DNA of 64,000 bases from Leptodactylus fallax (GCA_947044405.1 CAMRHE010000457.1:124001-188000), one strand, 5' to 3'; positions 10,646 through 21,966 are shown, counted from the first letter of the stretch. The notes: generated by a model from the sequence alone, not told the origin. Numbers and translations are program-made.

Positions 10646-10685
10646 TAGTCAATTTTGGCGTATGGTTCGATTCCCACCATTGCCA
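10646..10685 (+). pseudogene. tRNA-Leu 3'-end remnant
   Basis: ggcgtatggttcgattccca followed by ccattgcca matches the T-arm and acceptor end of tRNA-Leu-TAG with substitutions. Nothing of the 5' half is left. It lies 136 bp before tRNA-Gln in the same convergent order as the intact Leu-Gln pairs at 45.8, 49.4 and 59.5 kb. Confidence 0.65.
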
Positions 10686-10821
10686 ACTGTTTGCGTTTTC
10701 AGTATTGTCCACAATAACTTTTATAGGGTTTCCAAAAAGACTGATTATTTTTTGTGATTTGTCACCAATGAAAATAAGAAGCATTCTTAACCAGATTTCA
10801 CCACAAGTTTCAAAAAAATTA

Positions 10822-10893
10822 AGGTCCCACCGAGATTTGAACTCGGATCGCTGGATTCAGAGTCCAGAGTGCTAACCATTACACCATGGAACC
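10822..10893 (-). tRNA. tRNA-Gln (anticodon CTG)
   Basis: A perfect 72-nt cloverleaf with anticodon CTG in CTCTGAA, T-arm CCGAGTTCAAATCTCGG and an AT-rich 3' flank with a long T-run on the transcribed strand (plus A7 at 10812-10818). It decodes CAG. Same sequence as the gene at 46168. Confidence 0.95.
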
Positions 10894-12537
10894 AATCTGT
10901 TTGCCAGCTGGTTTAGGTATCTCTGGTATGCAAAGAGGGTGTAAAAGAAGGAACTCTGAATTTATGCTTAGGCCTTGGCCATACACATAAAACCAATCCC
11001 ACCATCAACATTAACAATGAGTTTAGTTGTTAAAAAAAAAAAAAAAGAAGCAAAATGAGTCTGTGCTAAATGTGCAAGATGGTGTGTGGCAAAAATACAC
11101 TGGTTTTCTCAACTTACCCCTTCATGACAGCACCACAAAAATATAGGCGCCACCTCTAATAGGTACAAGAAAAAGTACAAGAGGTTAAATAGATCCATTC
11201 TTTGCCTGGACTTGGATTTTTTTTTTTACCCTAGTCTTCTCCTACCTAGGACTCTTAAGAAAATTGTAGGGTCGGTATTTTAGATTTGGAGGAGGGCTAT
11301 GGTTGCCAGTTGGGGAATGTTGTTGCCAGTACTTCTCCATGTTTCTCTTGCACAGGTTTTCTAAATCTTTGGAATATTCTGTACTCTCCTATGTTATGTG
11401 ATTTTTTTGTTAATTTTGCTTTGTAGTCTTGCAAACTTAATGCTTCCCCATTAGGGAATCGAACCCCAGTCAACCATGGTGATAATTACTGCTATACTAA
11501 CAAGGAAATGCCTTAAAGGAAAACCATTCAGCATGGAGAACTAGATTTAAGGCTTCGCAACTTTTTACATTTTTTTTTTCATTGTCACCTTTCAAAATTC
11601 ATAAGTTTTTAAATAAGGGAGGCCTTGCTGAGAAAGAATCTTCAAACCAAAACTTTCCCCGTTGGTTTCTCAGTTGTGATCTGTTTTGTAGTCAACACTT
11701 GGATAACCCCCTTCTGCTCTCTTCCCTCAGATACCAGGTTACCTTGAACTCCTTAAAGGGGATGTCCAGGTATTACTTATTTCTGCAAGGAAGTCGGGAA
11801 GGTGGAAAAAGAAACAAAACATGCTCACAGGTGACGTATGTGAGTGACATCCTGGTTCCTTTACTTAGGTTGCTGATTGGCCTCAGCAATCACATGCAGC
11901 GAGGACTTCTGCCGCAACAAGTCCCCAGGCACCGCTGAACCGGACAACAGTGGGAACCCCGGAGCGCTGGAGACAAGTTTTTTCTTTTTTTTTTGTTTTG
12001 TTTTTACCTTCCTTGGCCCCCTGGCAGAAATCTATAATTCATAGACGTCCCCTTAAAGCATCACTTCAATGGTGGTCAGTCTTGCCTCGACAGTGTCCTC
12101 CTTCAACAAGGCCTCCATTACTAGAGGTGCCTGTAAGAGAGGGTCAACCGACAAGGGTTCAGCCTGTTCTTCCCTCTCCAAGGCAATCACTTCCCTAAAA
12201 ACCTGTCTGAAGGACTTCTGGGGTGAGGTGCTGCCTTTAATCTTTCTCTGTAGAATCTTCTTCAGTGACTGATTCTAGATGGTAATGAAGAATTGGGCTT
12301 ACAACACTGTTTCCATGTCTTCCAAGAGCTCACCACTCATACTTTCCTCTGCAAACATGACCAGAAGTTCCTGAAGTCCATTAATAAAAATGAGCAAGGG
12401 ATTATTTCCTCTTCCTGCACTGGCTGCGACATCTTCCTCAACTCTCCTGTCGAGGACCAATTTTGCCTTCAATGGGTGATTTCATTACTCAGCCTGGCCA
12501 TGGACTTCAAGTTCATTTTACAAGTTACAAAACTATT
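10894..12537. other. Intergenic DNA with a short tRNA relic
   Basis: Apart from the tRNA-Asp relic at 11444, this stretch holds scraps of the Ile/Asp upstream block (11290-11400) and a frog-type repeat around 11750-12060. The frames at 11582-12272 overlap each other in different phases and show no conserved domain. Confidence 0.4.
11444..11506 (-). pseudogene. tRNA-Asp pseudogene
   Basis: The acceptor and T-arm (cccc.ttagggaatcgaacccc) and the 5' end (ctatactaacaagga) align with tRNA-Asp, but about 9 nt are missing and the anticodon arm is replaced by tcaaccatggtgataa. No cloverleaf can form. Confidence 0.85.
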
Positions 12538-12609
12538 AAGTTCCACCGAGATTCTAACTCATATTGCTGGATTCAAAGTCCAGAGTGCTAACCATTACAC
12601 CATGGAACC
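12538..12609 (-). pseudogene. tRNA-Gln (TTG) degenerate copy
   Basis: It is full length (72 nt) with anticodon TTG, but the T-loop reads TTAGAAT instead of TTCGAAT, which loses the invariant C56 and breaks the B box, and the second base of the 3' acceptor strand is changed. Flanking sequence is homologous to the Gln copies at 2743 and 6320. Probably inactive. Confidence 0.75.
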
Positions 12610-12954
12610 TGTGAATGATGCCTTTTTTTTTCTCGAGATGACATGTTTATGACCTTGTAATTACAGTATGGTATAGTTTCATTATATAGGGAAAATCTCA
12701 GAAAATCCATATGTATAACAAAGTGTTGGTATTTAAGCAACCCATATGGACATTCCCGCAAAGGGAAATGGCCATATTCACTAAGGATTCTTCTGAGTAT
12801 AGAGAAATTGGAGAGTCCTAAGTATGAGACCTTTAATATTACCAGAACAAGGAAAGAGGTAAAATCCTAAAAACTCCTCAACACTGAAATTGTCAGATTG
12901 CTATGTACCTAGGTCGAGATCAACATTGCCAATGATCAACATTGTGTGTCCTGG

Positions 12955-13330
12955 TGGTTGAGAGAACAAAGATGAACTGCAATGACAGTAAGAGGTGTAA
13001 GGAGAAGAACCTCTGGATGGATCATGTCATTGTAAGAATGGCACCTAGTGATCCATTCTGTACCACAACTGAAATTTGGTGGTAAACAGTGTCGACACAA
13101 ACCATCAGAAGACGTCTACATGACATTGGACTTCAGGGGTTCCATTGACCTCATGCCACCGTTCTCAAAGGCTATTATGGGGTGTCCAACAAAAGGGCAA
13201 CGAAGGCTGGAATGGAGATCTATCCTCTTCAGGGATGAGTCCACCTTTTGTCTTAGACACAACGGTCAACGCCAGGTGGCATGTTGCTAACGCTCCTGTG
13301 AGCAGCCTGCTTGGCCTAAACATGATACCA
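12955..13330 (+). pseudogene. Decayed Tc1/mariner transposase fragment
   Basis: Conceptual translation in shifting frames gives a helix-turn-helix region (VIVRMAPSDPF ... STQTIRRRLHDIGLQG) and a block around the first catalytic aspartate (LFRDESTFCLRHNGQR). These resemble Tc1-family transposases of a different lineage from those at 23.4 and 43.7 kb. Stops and frameshifts are frequent, and the C-terminal DDE part and terminal repeats are not seen. Confidence 0.65.
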
Positions 13331-13797
13331 TGGCCTGCACCATCTCCCATCATGTAAGTACTTATGTGTGTGATGCTCATACTTGATACTGAATACATTG
13401 AGATCTTTTCAGTATTTTGTTTCCGTTTTATATCATTAACATCCATTCTGAGATATATCCTGGGATATCCATCCTGGGATTTCCAGAATTCCAAGACTTT
13501 TGCTTCTTGGTGTTATTTCAATGTTGAGGAGTGTATATGTTATATCAGTATGTCTTGATAATCCCTGCTCCATTGAGTTTGCACCTGATTTATGCGTCTT
13601 AGGGCATCCTCCATACTCCAAACACTTTGACCACTCAGTTTTCACCACAAGTTCCAGAAGCGGCAAAAATCATCTTTCCTTGACTACATTACAGTTCTTT
13701 TGTTGTTGCAATTTATGTATAACAAGCACAAGTCACTACTACTATAACACCTCGGTGAGATCATGTTATACCCAGAAACATGCATAAAAAACTTTAC
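13331..13797. other. Intergenic DNA, tail of the Tc1 relic
   Basis: Some of this may be further decayed transposase, but no motif is recognisable. From about 13620 it turns into the flank shared by the CTG-type Gln genes (accacaagttccaaaa..., ttatacccagaaaca). Confidence 0.4.
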
Positions 13798-13854
13798 AGG
13801 TTCCACCAAGATCCATACTTGGATCACTGGATTCGGAGTCCTAACCATGGAACC
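13798..13854 (-). pseudogene. tRNA-Gln pseudogene, truncated
   Basis: 57 nt remain of a tRNA-Gln. Part of the D-arm is deleted (gagtcctaaccatggaacc) and the former anticodon now reads CCG. The 3' flank matches functional CTG-type Gln genes. Confidence 0.85.
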
Positions 13855-14129
13855 AATCTACCACGAGCCAGTCCATCCAGTCACTGGCAAGAGACTGAAC
13901 AGACAATGGCAGTGGAGCACTGAGGACACATAGGTAGGCTTTTTTTTCTATTTTACACCTCCTCCGACCTCCACAGTTCCTGGACAACCCTTTTAAGCTA
14001 TTTTATATGGTAATAAACAACCTCCAGTGCAGATATACTGTACATTTTCTTTGTTTACTGGGATCTATGGTTCACCTTTATGCTTCACTTCTTTTCACAT
14101 GCTAATTGTTTGGCTCATGGTCACACTGC

Positions 14130-14370
14130 AAAAACAAATTTCTCAGGACAGAATAAGAGACCAGCAAGTGGCAGTATTAGTCTGTGATGCCAAATCCTGC
14201 TCATGGAAAGGCTTGCAGGAGACTGGGTTCAGTATTTTACATTGTGAAGAGGGCTGGGGTCATGTTGTCAATGCTCCTACATGTTTCTCTTGCACAGGTT
14301 CTTATAAATCTTTGGAATTGTCTTTCCATACATAATGTTATCTGGATTTTATGGGAAATCCATAAAACTG
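14130..14370. repeat. Ile/Asp upstream block, decayed CTCF motif
   Basis: Homologous to 7860-8240 and 49975-50170. The CTCF-like site at 14161 reads CCAGCAAGTGGCAG, with the core G replaced by A. The block is followed after 40 bp by tRNA-Ile. Confidence 0.6.
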
Positions 14371-14411
14371 ACTCTAATACGTTAATGTGAAGAAAAAAAA
14401 AAAAAAGAGAC

Positions 14412-14485
14412 TGGCCCGTACGGGGATCGAACCCGCGACCTTGGCGTTATTAGCACCACGCTCTAACCAACTGAGCTAACCGGCC
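14412..14485 (-). tRNA. tRNA-Ile (anticodon AAT)
   Basis: 74 nt, identical to the gene at 8261 and fully paired. The 3' flank has a long T-run on the transcribed strand (plus A-run ending about 14406). The upstream block is conserved with the other Ile loci. Confidence 0.95.
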
Positions 14486-15004
14486 ACACAGTGCTTGTTT
14501 TTGTTTATGTGGCTCAGAATTAAAGGCGTTTTCTGAGGTTACGTTTTTTTATGGGGGCCAACACACGATTTTCTGATAAGTACAACTTTTTGATCACTTT
14601 TTATTGCTTTTTATTTTTTTTGGAGGCTAAATGACCAAAACACATTAAATTGGGAATTGTGATATATTTTTATGGCGTTTACTGTACAACATAAATACCA
14701 TTTTTGAATAGCCTGGACTTTTACATACATGGGTGTACTACACAATGACTGAACTAAACCATTGGCTCACAAAACACCCCCCCATCCCAATGGAATAACC
14801 CTATTAAAGGGAAAGTTACATATCAGTACATATAAAACAATATAAATTATATACGAGTGGTAGTGTTTAAGCAGTGTCTACTGGGATGCTGCAGTAGGGT
14901 TTCCATGCTATGGCCCTAAAGGTGTAGACAGTGCAGCAATGGTTGGCTCCAAAGAACAACATTGAGTTTTGGTCCTTCGTGTGGCGTGTTCCAAGGACTT
15001 GAAC
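14486..15004. other. Intergenic DNA with MITE scraps
   Basis: 14560-14720 contains pieces of the frog MITE family (gatcactttttattgcttt, tatggcgtttact). The rest shows no recognised feature. Confidence 0.4.
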
Positions 15005-15440
15005 TTCAAAAAGTTGATGTCTTGACTGATTGGCTGTTAATTAATTGTAATAATTAACCTCTTTGTATCTTTTTCATCTGTGACCCTTCAGAGATTACCT
15101 ACCTCGTAGTGAAAGTCACAAGAAACATGATACATTATTATTCCCTTAATGTCTCCTCGTTGATGACACTGTCCCACCAGAAAACTCAGGTCTGGTCTAC
15201 TTTATGCCTCTCTTTGCCTGTCAGGGTGGGTCTTGTCAAAATGATTTTATTGCCCAAATTTCTGTATATATTGCTCCAGTCGCCCACATCTGTTCCGACC
15301 CACTTCCTCCAGGAGCATCCCAGTATAATAAGTGGGCAAGGGTTGATACTCAATCATGTCTTAGGCCCTGGGATGAGGAAGGGTCTGGGACTCCCTGACT
15401 TTAAGACGAAGACGTATTACAGGGCTGTGCCTTTTTCCTG
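15005..15440 (+). mobile_element. DIRS 3' tail joined to L1-like RT C-terminal scrap
   Basis: 15030-15110 holds the AT-rich hairpin (gttaatta ... taattaac) and the gagattacctacctcg tail seen after DIRS recombinase fragments at 23.2, 29.0, 42.7 and 47.7 kb. From 15117 the L1-clade C-terminal piece follows (LPKFLYILLQSPTSVPTHFL, GLGLPDFKT). Here the junction is uninterrupted, which gives the empty site for the Tc1 insertion at 23418. Confidence 0.7.
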
Positions 15441-15613
15441 TTTGCTTATGTCTTTAACCAGTTCCGGACCACCCATAGAATATATACATCCAGGCGGCCC
15501 CTTTCTTTATGATGCAGCTCCTCTCTGACCTGGTGGTTATGTGATCTGTTGGGGATTACAGACTGTTAGAGCTGCTGGGTCCTAGAGGACCCTGATCAGC
15601 TCAGCAGTTAGGC

Positions 15614-15927
15614 TAAGGCCCCATGTAGCGGGCCGCAGCAAGAAAGCTCTGTGGGAAAAACCTCGGAGGAAACGTATTGCAGTTTTTCTTGCAGAGCTTT
15701 TCACAGAAAGTCCACAGAGTTTTCCCCTGCTGACTTTTTGCTTCCATTATACCTATAGGGAAACCGCCAGTGTTTCCGTAGGTATAAGTGACATGCTGCG
15801 ATTTCCAAAACGTTGGCGGTTTTGGAAATCGCAGCATTTCCGCTGCACGTATTTTTCTGCAATGTGTGGATGGGATTCGCGTTTCCGCCGGGGCCGAATC
15901 GCAGTGTTTACACCACATGGGGCCTTA
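15614..15927. mobile_element. Short MITE with inverted ends
   Basis: The ends taaggccccatgt and acatggggcctta are perfect inverted repeats about 300 bp apart, and internal palindromes are present (gcgatttccaaaa...ttttggaaatcgc). Flanking sequence (gatcagctc...agtta / caggaggc) is continuous at 45560-45600, an approximate empty site. The superfamily is uncertain because the target-site duplication is not clean. Confidence 0.7.
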
Positions 15928-16558
15928 TAATCAGGAGGCTGCATTCCTTCTGTAACTGGGGCTAAATGTACCAGCCCAAGTTACAGAGAAAATCATCCCT
16001 CCCACCAAAAAAAATTACTGTTAAAATACCCTCAACGGTCTATGGGGACACAATATAAAAATAAATAAATAAATAGAAAAGTAAAAAATAAAAATTAAAG
16101 TAAAATAATTTAAAAAAAATAAAAAAAAAATACACCAATACCACGCCCACATTGCAGGTTCTAGCCCTACCCCCATGACAATACCAAATAAAAATTACCG
16201 TAACAGTGAGAGAAATCTATTTTAAAAAGTTTTTTAGCAGCACTTTGTGCTATTAAAAAAAAATTGTGAAACGTGAAAAAACACGTATAACCCTCCTTTT
16301 TTTGTTTATATTTTCCCAGATATGAAAAAAAAAAATTAAAACATGGAAAAAAAAAATAACACAAAAATAAAGCCCTGTGTGTTACCAAATTAGTTGAATA
16401 ACCCAAAAGAAAAAAAAATGTTATAGCCCTCAAAATCGCACATGAGAAATCCCAAAAATGTGTCCTGAACCAGGGAAATTGACCCGGTACTGAAGTGGTT
16501 AAACAAACTTAGACAGATCAACAGTTGGTTAATGATTAAAATTACCTTGACCATGTTG
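15928..16558. repeat. A-rich low-complexity DNA
   Basis: 16050-16140 is made of aaat/aaaat repeats and most of the rest is A-rich. The minus-strand frames here reflect this composition (Phe-rich conceptual proteins). No gene. Confidence 0.6.
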
Positions 16559-16629
16559 GGTAGCTGAGCGGTCTGAGGAAATGAGTTTAGGCTCTCTTTC
16601 TTCGAGGACAGGGAGTCCCAACACTGCCA
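16559..16629 (+). pseudogene. tRNA-Leu pseudogene
   Basis: gggtagctgagcggtctgag, gtttaggctc and actgcca align with tRNA-Leu-TAG, anticodon TAG included, but the D-stem, variable arm and T-arm (cagggagtcccaac) are badly decayed. It is followed 298 bp later by tRNA-Gln in convergent orientation, like the intact pairs. Confidence 0.8.
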
Positions 16630-16926
16630 TTTATTTACGTATATCTTCAGTATTGTCCATAGTGTTTTCATTACATATCCTTAAAGATCTTTTACTGGTT
16701 GATGTTTTTTTTGTTATTTGTCACCAAAGAAAATAAAAAGCATTCTCAACCAGTTTGACCAGTAAGATGTCACCACAAGTTCCAAAATTGTCAAAAATCA
16801 TCTCCTTGCAATATCACAATAGTGTTATTGCAAACTATGTATAACAACCAATGTCAGTATCAATATAAAACCTCAATGAGAACACGTTACACTCAAAAAC
16901 AAACCTAAAAATAAAAAAACCTTAAC

Positions 16927-16998
16927 AGGTCCCACCAAGATTTGAACTCGGATCACTGGATTCAGAGTCCAGAGAGCTAACCATTACACCATGGAACC
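16927..16998 (-). tRNA. tRNA-Gln (anticodon CTG), slightly divergent
   Basis: 72 nt, anticodon CTG. Substitutions relative to 46168 fall at the base between D and anticodon stems (A to T), in the variable region (GTGATC) and in the T-stem, where a G-U wobble forms. All stems still pair. Terminator from plus A7 at 16913-16919. Confidence 0.82.
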
Positions 16999-17479
16999 AT
17001 CTATAAGTAGCCTATTTCAGGTAATGAGAGAGGATATAATAGAAGGAACTCTTCAGATTTATGCTTGGCCTTAGGTTAGCCATATATTGTAAATTTCATA
17101 GGACTGATCCCACCATCAACATTAACAACTAAATTGCCCATTGAGCGTAGAGCACTGAGTCTGTGCAAGATGGCCGATGAAGTCAAACGCTGGTATTTTT
17201 GGTTAACAGCTAGTCTAAAATATCCAACATGTTTTCAGTAGACTGGCAGATTACCGGCTGTTCAGGCCAAATCCATCATTTCAATGAAAATCTAATCACT
17301 ATGGCCGATTTTAGAGAGTTCTAATATGGCCACATTTTACCATCCATATTTGAACAACAACAATGTGGACTTCCTGTAGTTTATTATGAATATCCAGAAT
17401 ATCCCAATGTAACTGAACAAACTCATCACCAAGAATTGGTGGAAATTGGTCATAAATATGTTCCTTGCATCCTATTCCT
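16999..17479. other. Gln upstream flank shared with 29992-30404
   Basis: This segment is homologous to the one between tRNA-Gln 29920 and the DIRS copy at 30405, so Gln plus DIRS were duplicated together. No gene is seen. Confidence 0.5.
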
Positions 17480-19620
17480 CCACAGGTTTTGGTGAACTTA
17501 TCTGTGGATCCATGTGCTTGAGTGGCATGGTTGCTGGCATGCTCATGTGGCCAGGTGTTGGGTACGCAGCTGAAATCTTAGTTTCTCAGGCTTAAGTTTG
17601 GGAGTTCTGGTCCATCCTATGTTGTGTGGGTCAGGTGTTTTCCCTCTGCTCATCAGCATGGTATTTTTGGGTGGAATATGCAGAGGGGAGGGACAGCGGA
17701 GAAGGAAGGAGGTGTGTTCTCCTTGGAGGAAGGAGAACTTGGACTATTTATAGCCCAGCTGTGTCTTTTTTTCTCTGTGTCTAGAGCAACTCAGTAGGAG
17801 CCTGTGTTTCCGCTATTCCACAGAGAAGAGATGGCCATGACTATAATGGGTGTGGCTATTGCCATACCAATACGTCTGAGGATCCATTTATGAAAGATGT
17901 TACAATATGGGTTAAAGAAGATGTCCAAGATTCCATGCAGGAAATTATGGACTTTATAGCCCAACACACGAAGTGCCCTAGGCACTGTTCAAGACTTTAC
18001 TAAAGGGATCTTTCCAGTGGAGAAGACTCACATCTGGTCAGCCGGCAGTGATGTTGACCAGCATGAAGCTCCAGTTCCTTTAAGGTGGATGATACATTGC
18101 AGAAGGCAATGCTGGCAGAGTGGAAATGCCCATAAAAGGCATTTGTCTTATTGAGGACATCTAAGGCCCCATTTTCAATTTCTGAAGAGCAGTATGAGAA
18201 GTGGGGATCATTTTTCCTTCTGATGACGTATCAAATCTTTAGGATCCTATGGACAAAAGAACAGAGTGTGCTCTCAAGTGCTGTTATTCTGCCACTTCTG
18301 CATTGATCTCAGTAGGCATGGTTTCTTGTGTGGTAGTCAAGAAGATACAGGAAGATTTGCTGCAGCTCCAAAAGGATATTGACTCAGGTGTCCCAAGAGA
18401 TGATTTGTTGAGCTCTATGAGATATATCAACCTGGGAGCTAACTCCCTTGCCGAAGCTTCTCTCCAACAGGTGAAGCTTTTAGCAAAAGCAATGGCCCTT
18501 TCTACAGCAGGTGGTAGGCCACTATGGCCGAAACCCTGGGTTGCAGATAACTCCTCCAAGGTTAATATCTGTAATCTCCCATATGAACCTGAAAGTCTTT
18601 TCTGGCAGGAGTTGGATAGAGTAATGGAAGGGCAGGCAGACAAAAAGGGGAAATGCCTACCATCGTATTTTTGTGAGCATGGTGGTCAGGCCAGAAGGGG
18701 TAGATCCCCTCAGAGGTCCCAGCAGACAAGATCGCAGTTCCAGAGAAGGAATCCCAAAAAAAAACAGAGTTCTGACACCTTAACCTCAGTCTATATTCCT
18801 GTCAATACGCAATCTCTTCTGGTCAGGGGTCATCATTCGTTTTTTCTAGAGCAGTGGTCAACTCATATTGCAGACAACTGGGTCTTCAACATCATACAAT
18901 CCTGGTACAGAATAAACTTCACTAGCTGTCTGTCTATAGAAAGACAGAAAGTGTATCTTGACAAGCACATCTTAGAAGAAGTCCCAACCAAAGAACAAGG
19001 AAGAAGAATTTATTTCCCTGTCTTCCTCATCCCAAAACCATCAGGAGAATGGAGGATGATCATAGATTTGCGCTTTCTGAATCGCTTTATCAGAAAGAAG
19101 AGATGAAGAATATAAGATCTGTCAACTCCTTTCTTCAAGAGGGAGATGTTATGGCGACCCTACCAGCACATCCCTATTTATTAACCTCACAGAAAGCTTC
19201 TAAGACTTGCGGCCTACCTGAAGGGCGAGAGAAAACCTCTCCAGTTTACAGCCCTTCCGATTGGGATCTCCTCCACCTCTTCATCTTTGCAAAGGTGGTC
19301 ACCTCATTCCCTGAAGTCTGAGGGCTGCGACGACAATTCATAGATCCCTACCATAGATCATAAAGGCCACGTCAGAGCAGATTCTCCTCCTTCATCCTTA
19401 GAAGGCTCTGGCCTTTCTTCAGCAATTCGGCTGGGTGATAAACTGGGACAAATCAGACATAGTCCCATCCACATGCAAGAGGTTCCTAGGATTCGAGATT
19501 CCGGTCTCTTGCGCATTTCTTTGCCCCCTGCCAGACGGAGGAGACTGATTGCTGCAGCCAAATTCCTGTCCCTCCCTTTCCATCAGAACAGTGATGACCC
19601 CTCCCCGATAATCTATATAA
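17480..19620 (+). mobile_element. DIRS-type retrotransposon, left and central part
   Basis: 17480-17830 is shared with 30405-30735 and leads into gag-like and RT coding sequence. After 19106 the RT/RNase H continues in broken frames (QILLL..KALAFLQQFGWVIN, KSDIVPSTCKRFLGFE). No tyrosine recombinase is attached, so the 3' part is missing or lies elsewhere. Confidence 0.75.
18249..19106 (+). pseudogene. DIRS Gag-RT fused reading frame (285 codons)
   Basis: Residues 1-170 resemble DIRS Gag: a helical N-terminal part, the conserved NLPYEPESLFWQELDRVM block, then a basic RGRSPQRSQQTRSQFQRRN tail. From about residue 195 it reads as the RT N-terminus (SFFLEQWSTHIADNWVFNII) and RT motif FLIPKPSGEWRMIIDLRFLN before a stop. 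In DIRS elements Gag and Pol are normally separate overlapping frames, so this fusion reflects decay. RT motifs downstream are in other frames. Unlikely to be functional. Confidence 0.75.
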
Positions 19621-20062
19621 TACACGCAAATAACATCTAGATGGAGGATGGCTGATCAATGCCTGTAAATATACAATTATCCTATACATAAAAGGCAGGT
19701 CAGCAGGGATTATAGCATACTATAAAATATTAAAGCCATGCATCCATATTTATCCAACACCAGTTGATCTAGGTATAGAGTCCACTATTTTGGATTCTAT
19801 ATCTATTATAATGTTGGCCTCCTGGGTGTTCACTTTCTTTTTCTCTGATTTAATATTTAGGCTCAACAGCCTACTTTGTTTCTAATACTGCTTTTAGAAT
19901 TATTATTAAAAGTTAAGTTTTAGTGCATCTTTTTTTTTTTTTTTTTTTTTTTGTCTATTTGATAACCTCCAACCCCCATCTCCCCCACCCCATCTCTCTT
20001 GCCACGCTGAGTGGATCTTGTTATCCAGGTGGTGTTATACTTTAAAAAGCTACCACAGCATT
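19621..20062. other. Intergenic DNA with poly-T tract
   Basis: An uninterrupted T-run of about 23 bp lies at 19930-19952, followed by C-rich sequence. No gene or known repeat is recognised. Confidence 0.4.
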
Positions 20063-20134
20063 TCCTCGTTAGTATAGTGGTAAGTATCCCCGCCTGTCAC
20101 GCGGGAGACCGGGGTTCGATTCCCCGACGGGGAG
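20063..20134 (+). tRNA. tRNA-Asp (anticodon GTC)
   Basis: A perfect 72-nt cloverleaf with CCCGC/GCGGG anticodon stem and CGGGG/CCCCG T-stem, followed by TTTTT at 20142. It is the only plus-strand Asp gene and lies at the outer tip of an inverted duplication whose other arm ends in the Asp pseudogene at 22067. Confidence 0.95.
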
Positions 20135-20703
20135 GCTAAAATTTTTGTTAGTATACAAATCAAAAATAACAAAAATTACATAAAACATATGTTCATAGCA
20201 ATAGAGCTTGTGCATTTCTTTGTAAGAGGGTTAAGCAAGCACAACCCAAATCTCATATTGTCGACCATTTAAATGGAAAAACACAAAAAAATGGGCTAAT
20301 AACAAAATATCATCAAGAAAGCATGAAATCAAATAGCAATAAAAAACTAAAAAGATTCCACACAAAGAAAAATAAGAATATACAATTTATTAAATACAAA
20401 ATAGCTTATGTGAGATTTGTTACATCCCAATTTCTATTTAATGTGTGAGATGTACTCCCATTACCATGTCATTATTTATTGTGGATATATATATTTTTCT
20501 GTTTCTCCTTTTATTATGTAATGGTTATTGTGATTTTTTTGTATTTAATAAATTGTATATTTTTATAATTCTTTGTGTGGAATTTTTTTTAGTTATTTAT
20601 TGCTATTTGATTCCCTGCTTTCTTGATGATATTTTGTTATTAGCCCATTTTTTGTGTTTTTCCATTTAAATGGTAGGCAATATGAGATTTGGGTTGTGCT
20701 TGC
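20135..20703. repeat. Left arm, spacer and inner right arm of an inverted duplication
   Basis: 20135-20395 is the reverse complement of about 20530-20703 joined to 21971-22066, with occasional substitutions (for example tttaaatggaaaaacacaaa against its partner tttgtgtttttccatttaaa). The spacer is about 20396-20530. The frame at 20445-20669 falls inside it and is not credible as a gene. Confidence 0.8.
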
Positions 20704-20707
20704 TTAA

Positions 20708-21966
20708 CCCCTTAATGACCCGGCCATTTTTTGTTTTTGCATTTTCGTTTTTCCCTCCCCACATTCCAAGAGCCATAGCTTTTTCATTTTTCAGTTCACA
20801 GAGTCACATGATGGCTTATTGTTTGCAAAACAAATTGTACTTTGTAATGTCACTATTCAATATGCTGTGCAATGTACTGGGAAGCTGGAAAAAAATTCAG
20901 AATGAGGTGCAATTGGAGAAAAACTGCATTTGCGCCAAATTCATATGGGTTTAATTTTTACAGCATTCACTGTGTGGTAAAAATGACATGTTACCTGTAT
21001 TCTGCAGGTCAGTACGAACATGGCGATACCAAATTTATATAGTATTTGTAATGTTTTGATACCTTTTAAAAAATTGAAAACTTTGCTAAATAGAAAAAAA
21101 AATTTGGCGTTGCCATATTGTGTCACCTGTAACTTTCTCATATTTACATGTATGGAGCTGGGTAAAGCGTCTTTTTATGCGGGACAACATAACGTTTTTA
21201 TTGATACCACTTGGGGAAAGATCTGATGGTTTGATCACTTTTTTATAGGAGACAGAGTGTTGAAAAAAACGCTATTTGGCCATTTTGATTTTTTTTCCCC
21301 GTTGCGCCGTTCACCGTATGGGATAAATATTTTAATATTTTAATAGTTCGGGCATTTTGGAGCGCAGGGATACCTAAAGTGTTTATGCTTACTTTTGTTT
21401 ATTTACTTTTATATCTGATCTAGGGAAAGGGGAGTGATTTGAACTTTTGTGTTTTTTTTAATTTTTTCATACTTTTAAAAACTTTTTTTTTATACTTTTA
21501 CTTGTATGATCAGACTCCCTAGAGACCTTGAAACCTAGGGAGTCTGATCGATCATACTATTCACTGCAATACTACTGTATCGCAGTGAATAGCAAAATGC
21601 CTTCCCTGCTATTAGACGATGCCTCTGGCATCGCGTAATAGCTGTAATGTAATGACAGGCCTGGGAGCCTTCAATAGGCTCCCGGCTGTCATGGCAACCA
21701 AGCGCCGCCCTCCGATGACGTTCTGGAGGGCGGCGATGAGGTAAAAATGGCGGCGCCCTTGGCAGCTCTGCAATTTAGATGCCCCGGCATCTAAAGGGTT
21801 AACAGCCACGATCGGTGCAGGCACCGATCGCTGCTGTTAGCTGCGGGTCCTGGCTGTATTATACAGCCAGCACCCGCGGTATATGGAGAGCGCTCAGCTC
21901 CTGAGCGCTCTCCATACATCGTCATGCGACTCAGGACGTACTATTACACCCTGGGTCGTTAAGGGG
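20708..21966. mobile_element. TTAA-flanked MITE, 1,259 bp
   Basis: TTAA at 20704-20707 and 21967-21970 flank inverted ends CCCCTTAATGACCC and GGGTCGTTAAGGGG. TTAA target duplication is the hallmark of piggyBac-type transposition. No transposase frame is present, so it is non-autonomous. Two paralogous segments (20225-20235 on the opposite strand and 26540-26570) carry the single uninterrupted TTAA. The 3' half is a run of hairpins (21512-21916). Confidence 0.82.
21512..21916. repeat. String of seven hairpin palindromes inside the MITE
   Basis: Inverted repeats follow each other: 21512-21545, 21559-21594, 21663-21683, 21704-21735, 21778-21791, 21801-21838 and 21843-21877, with an eighth, stem ggagagcgctcag, at 21882-21916. 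The region is also much more GC-rich than the AT-rich 5' half. Confidence 0.8.

Noticed and set aside
11582..12272. Protein genes from three overlapping plus frames
   Set aside because: They run in different phases over the same DNA with no recognisable homology and lie in repeat-like sequence.
17791..17985. Small host protein on the minus strand
   Set aside because: It lies within DIRS leader sequence and has no counterpart in the duplicate at 30.7 kb.
18284..18643. 119-codon minus-strand frame
   Set aside because: It is the antisense shadow of the DIRS Gag region on the plus strand.
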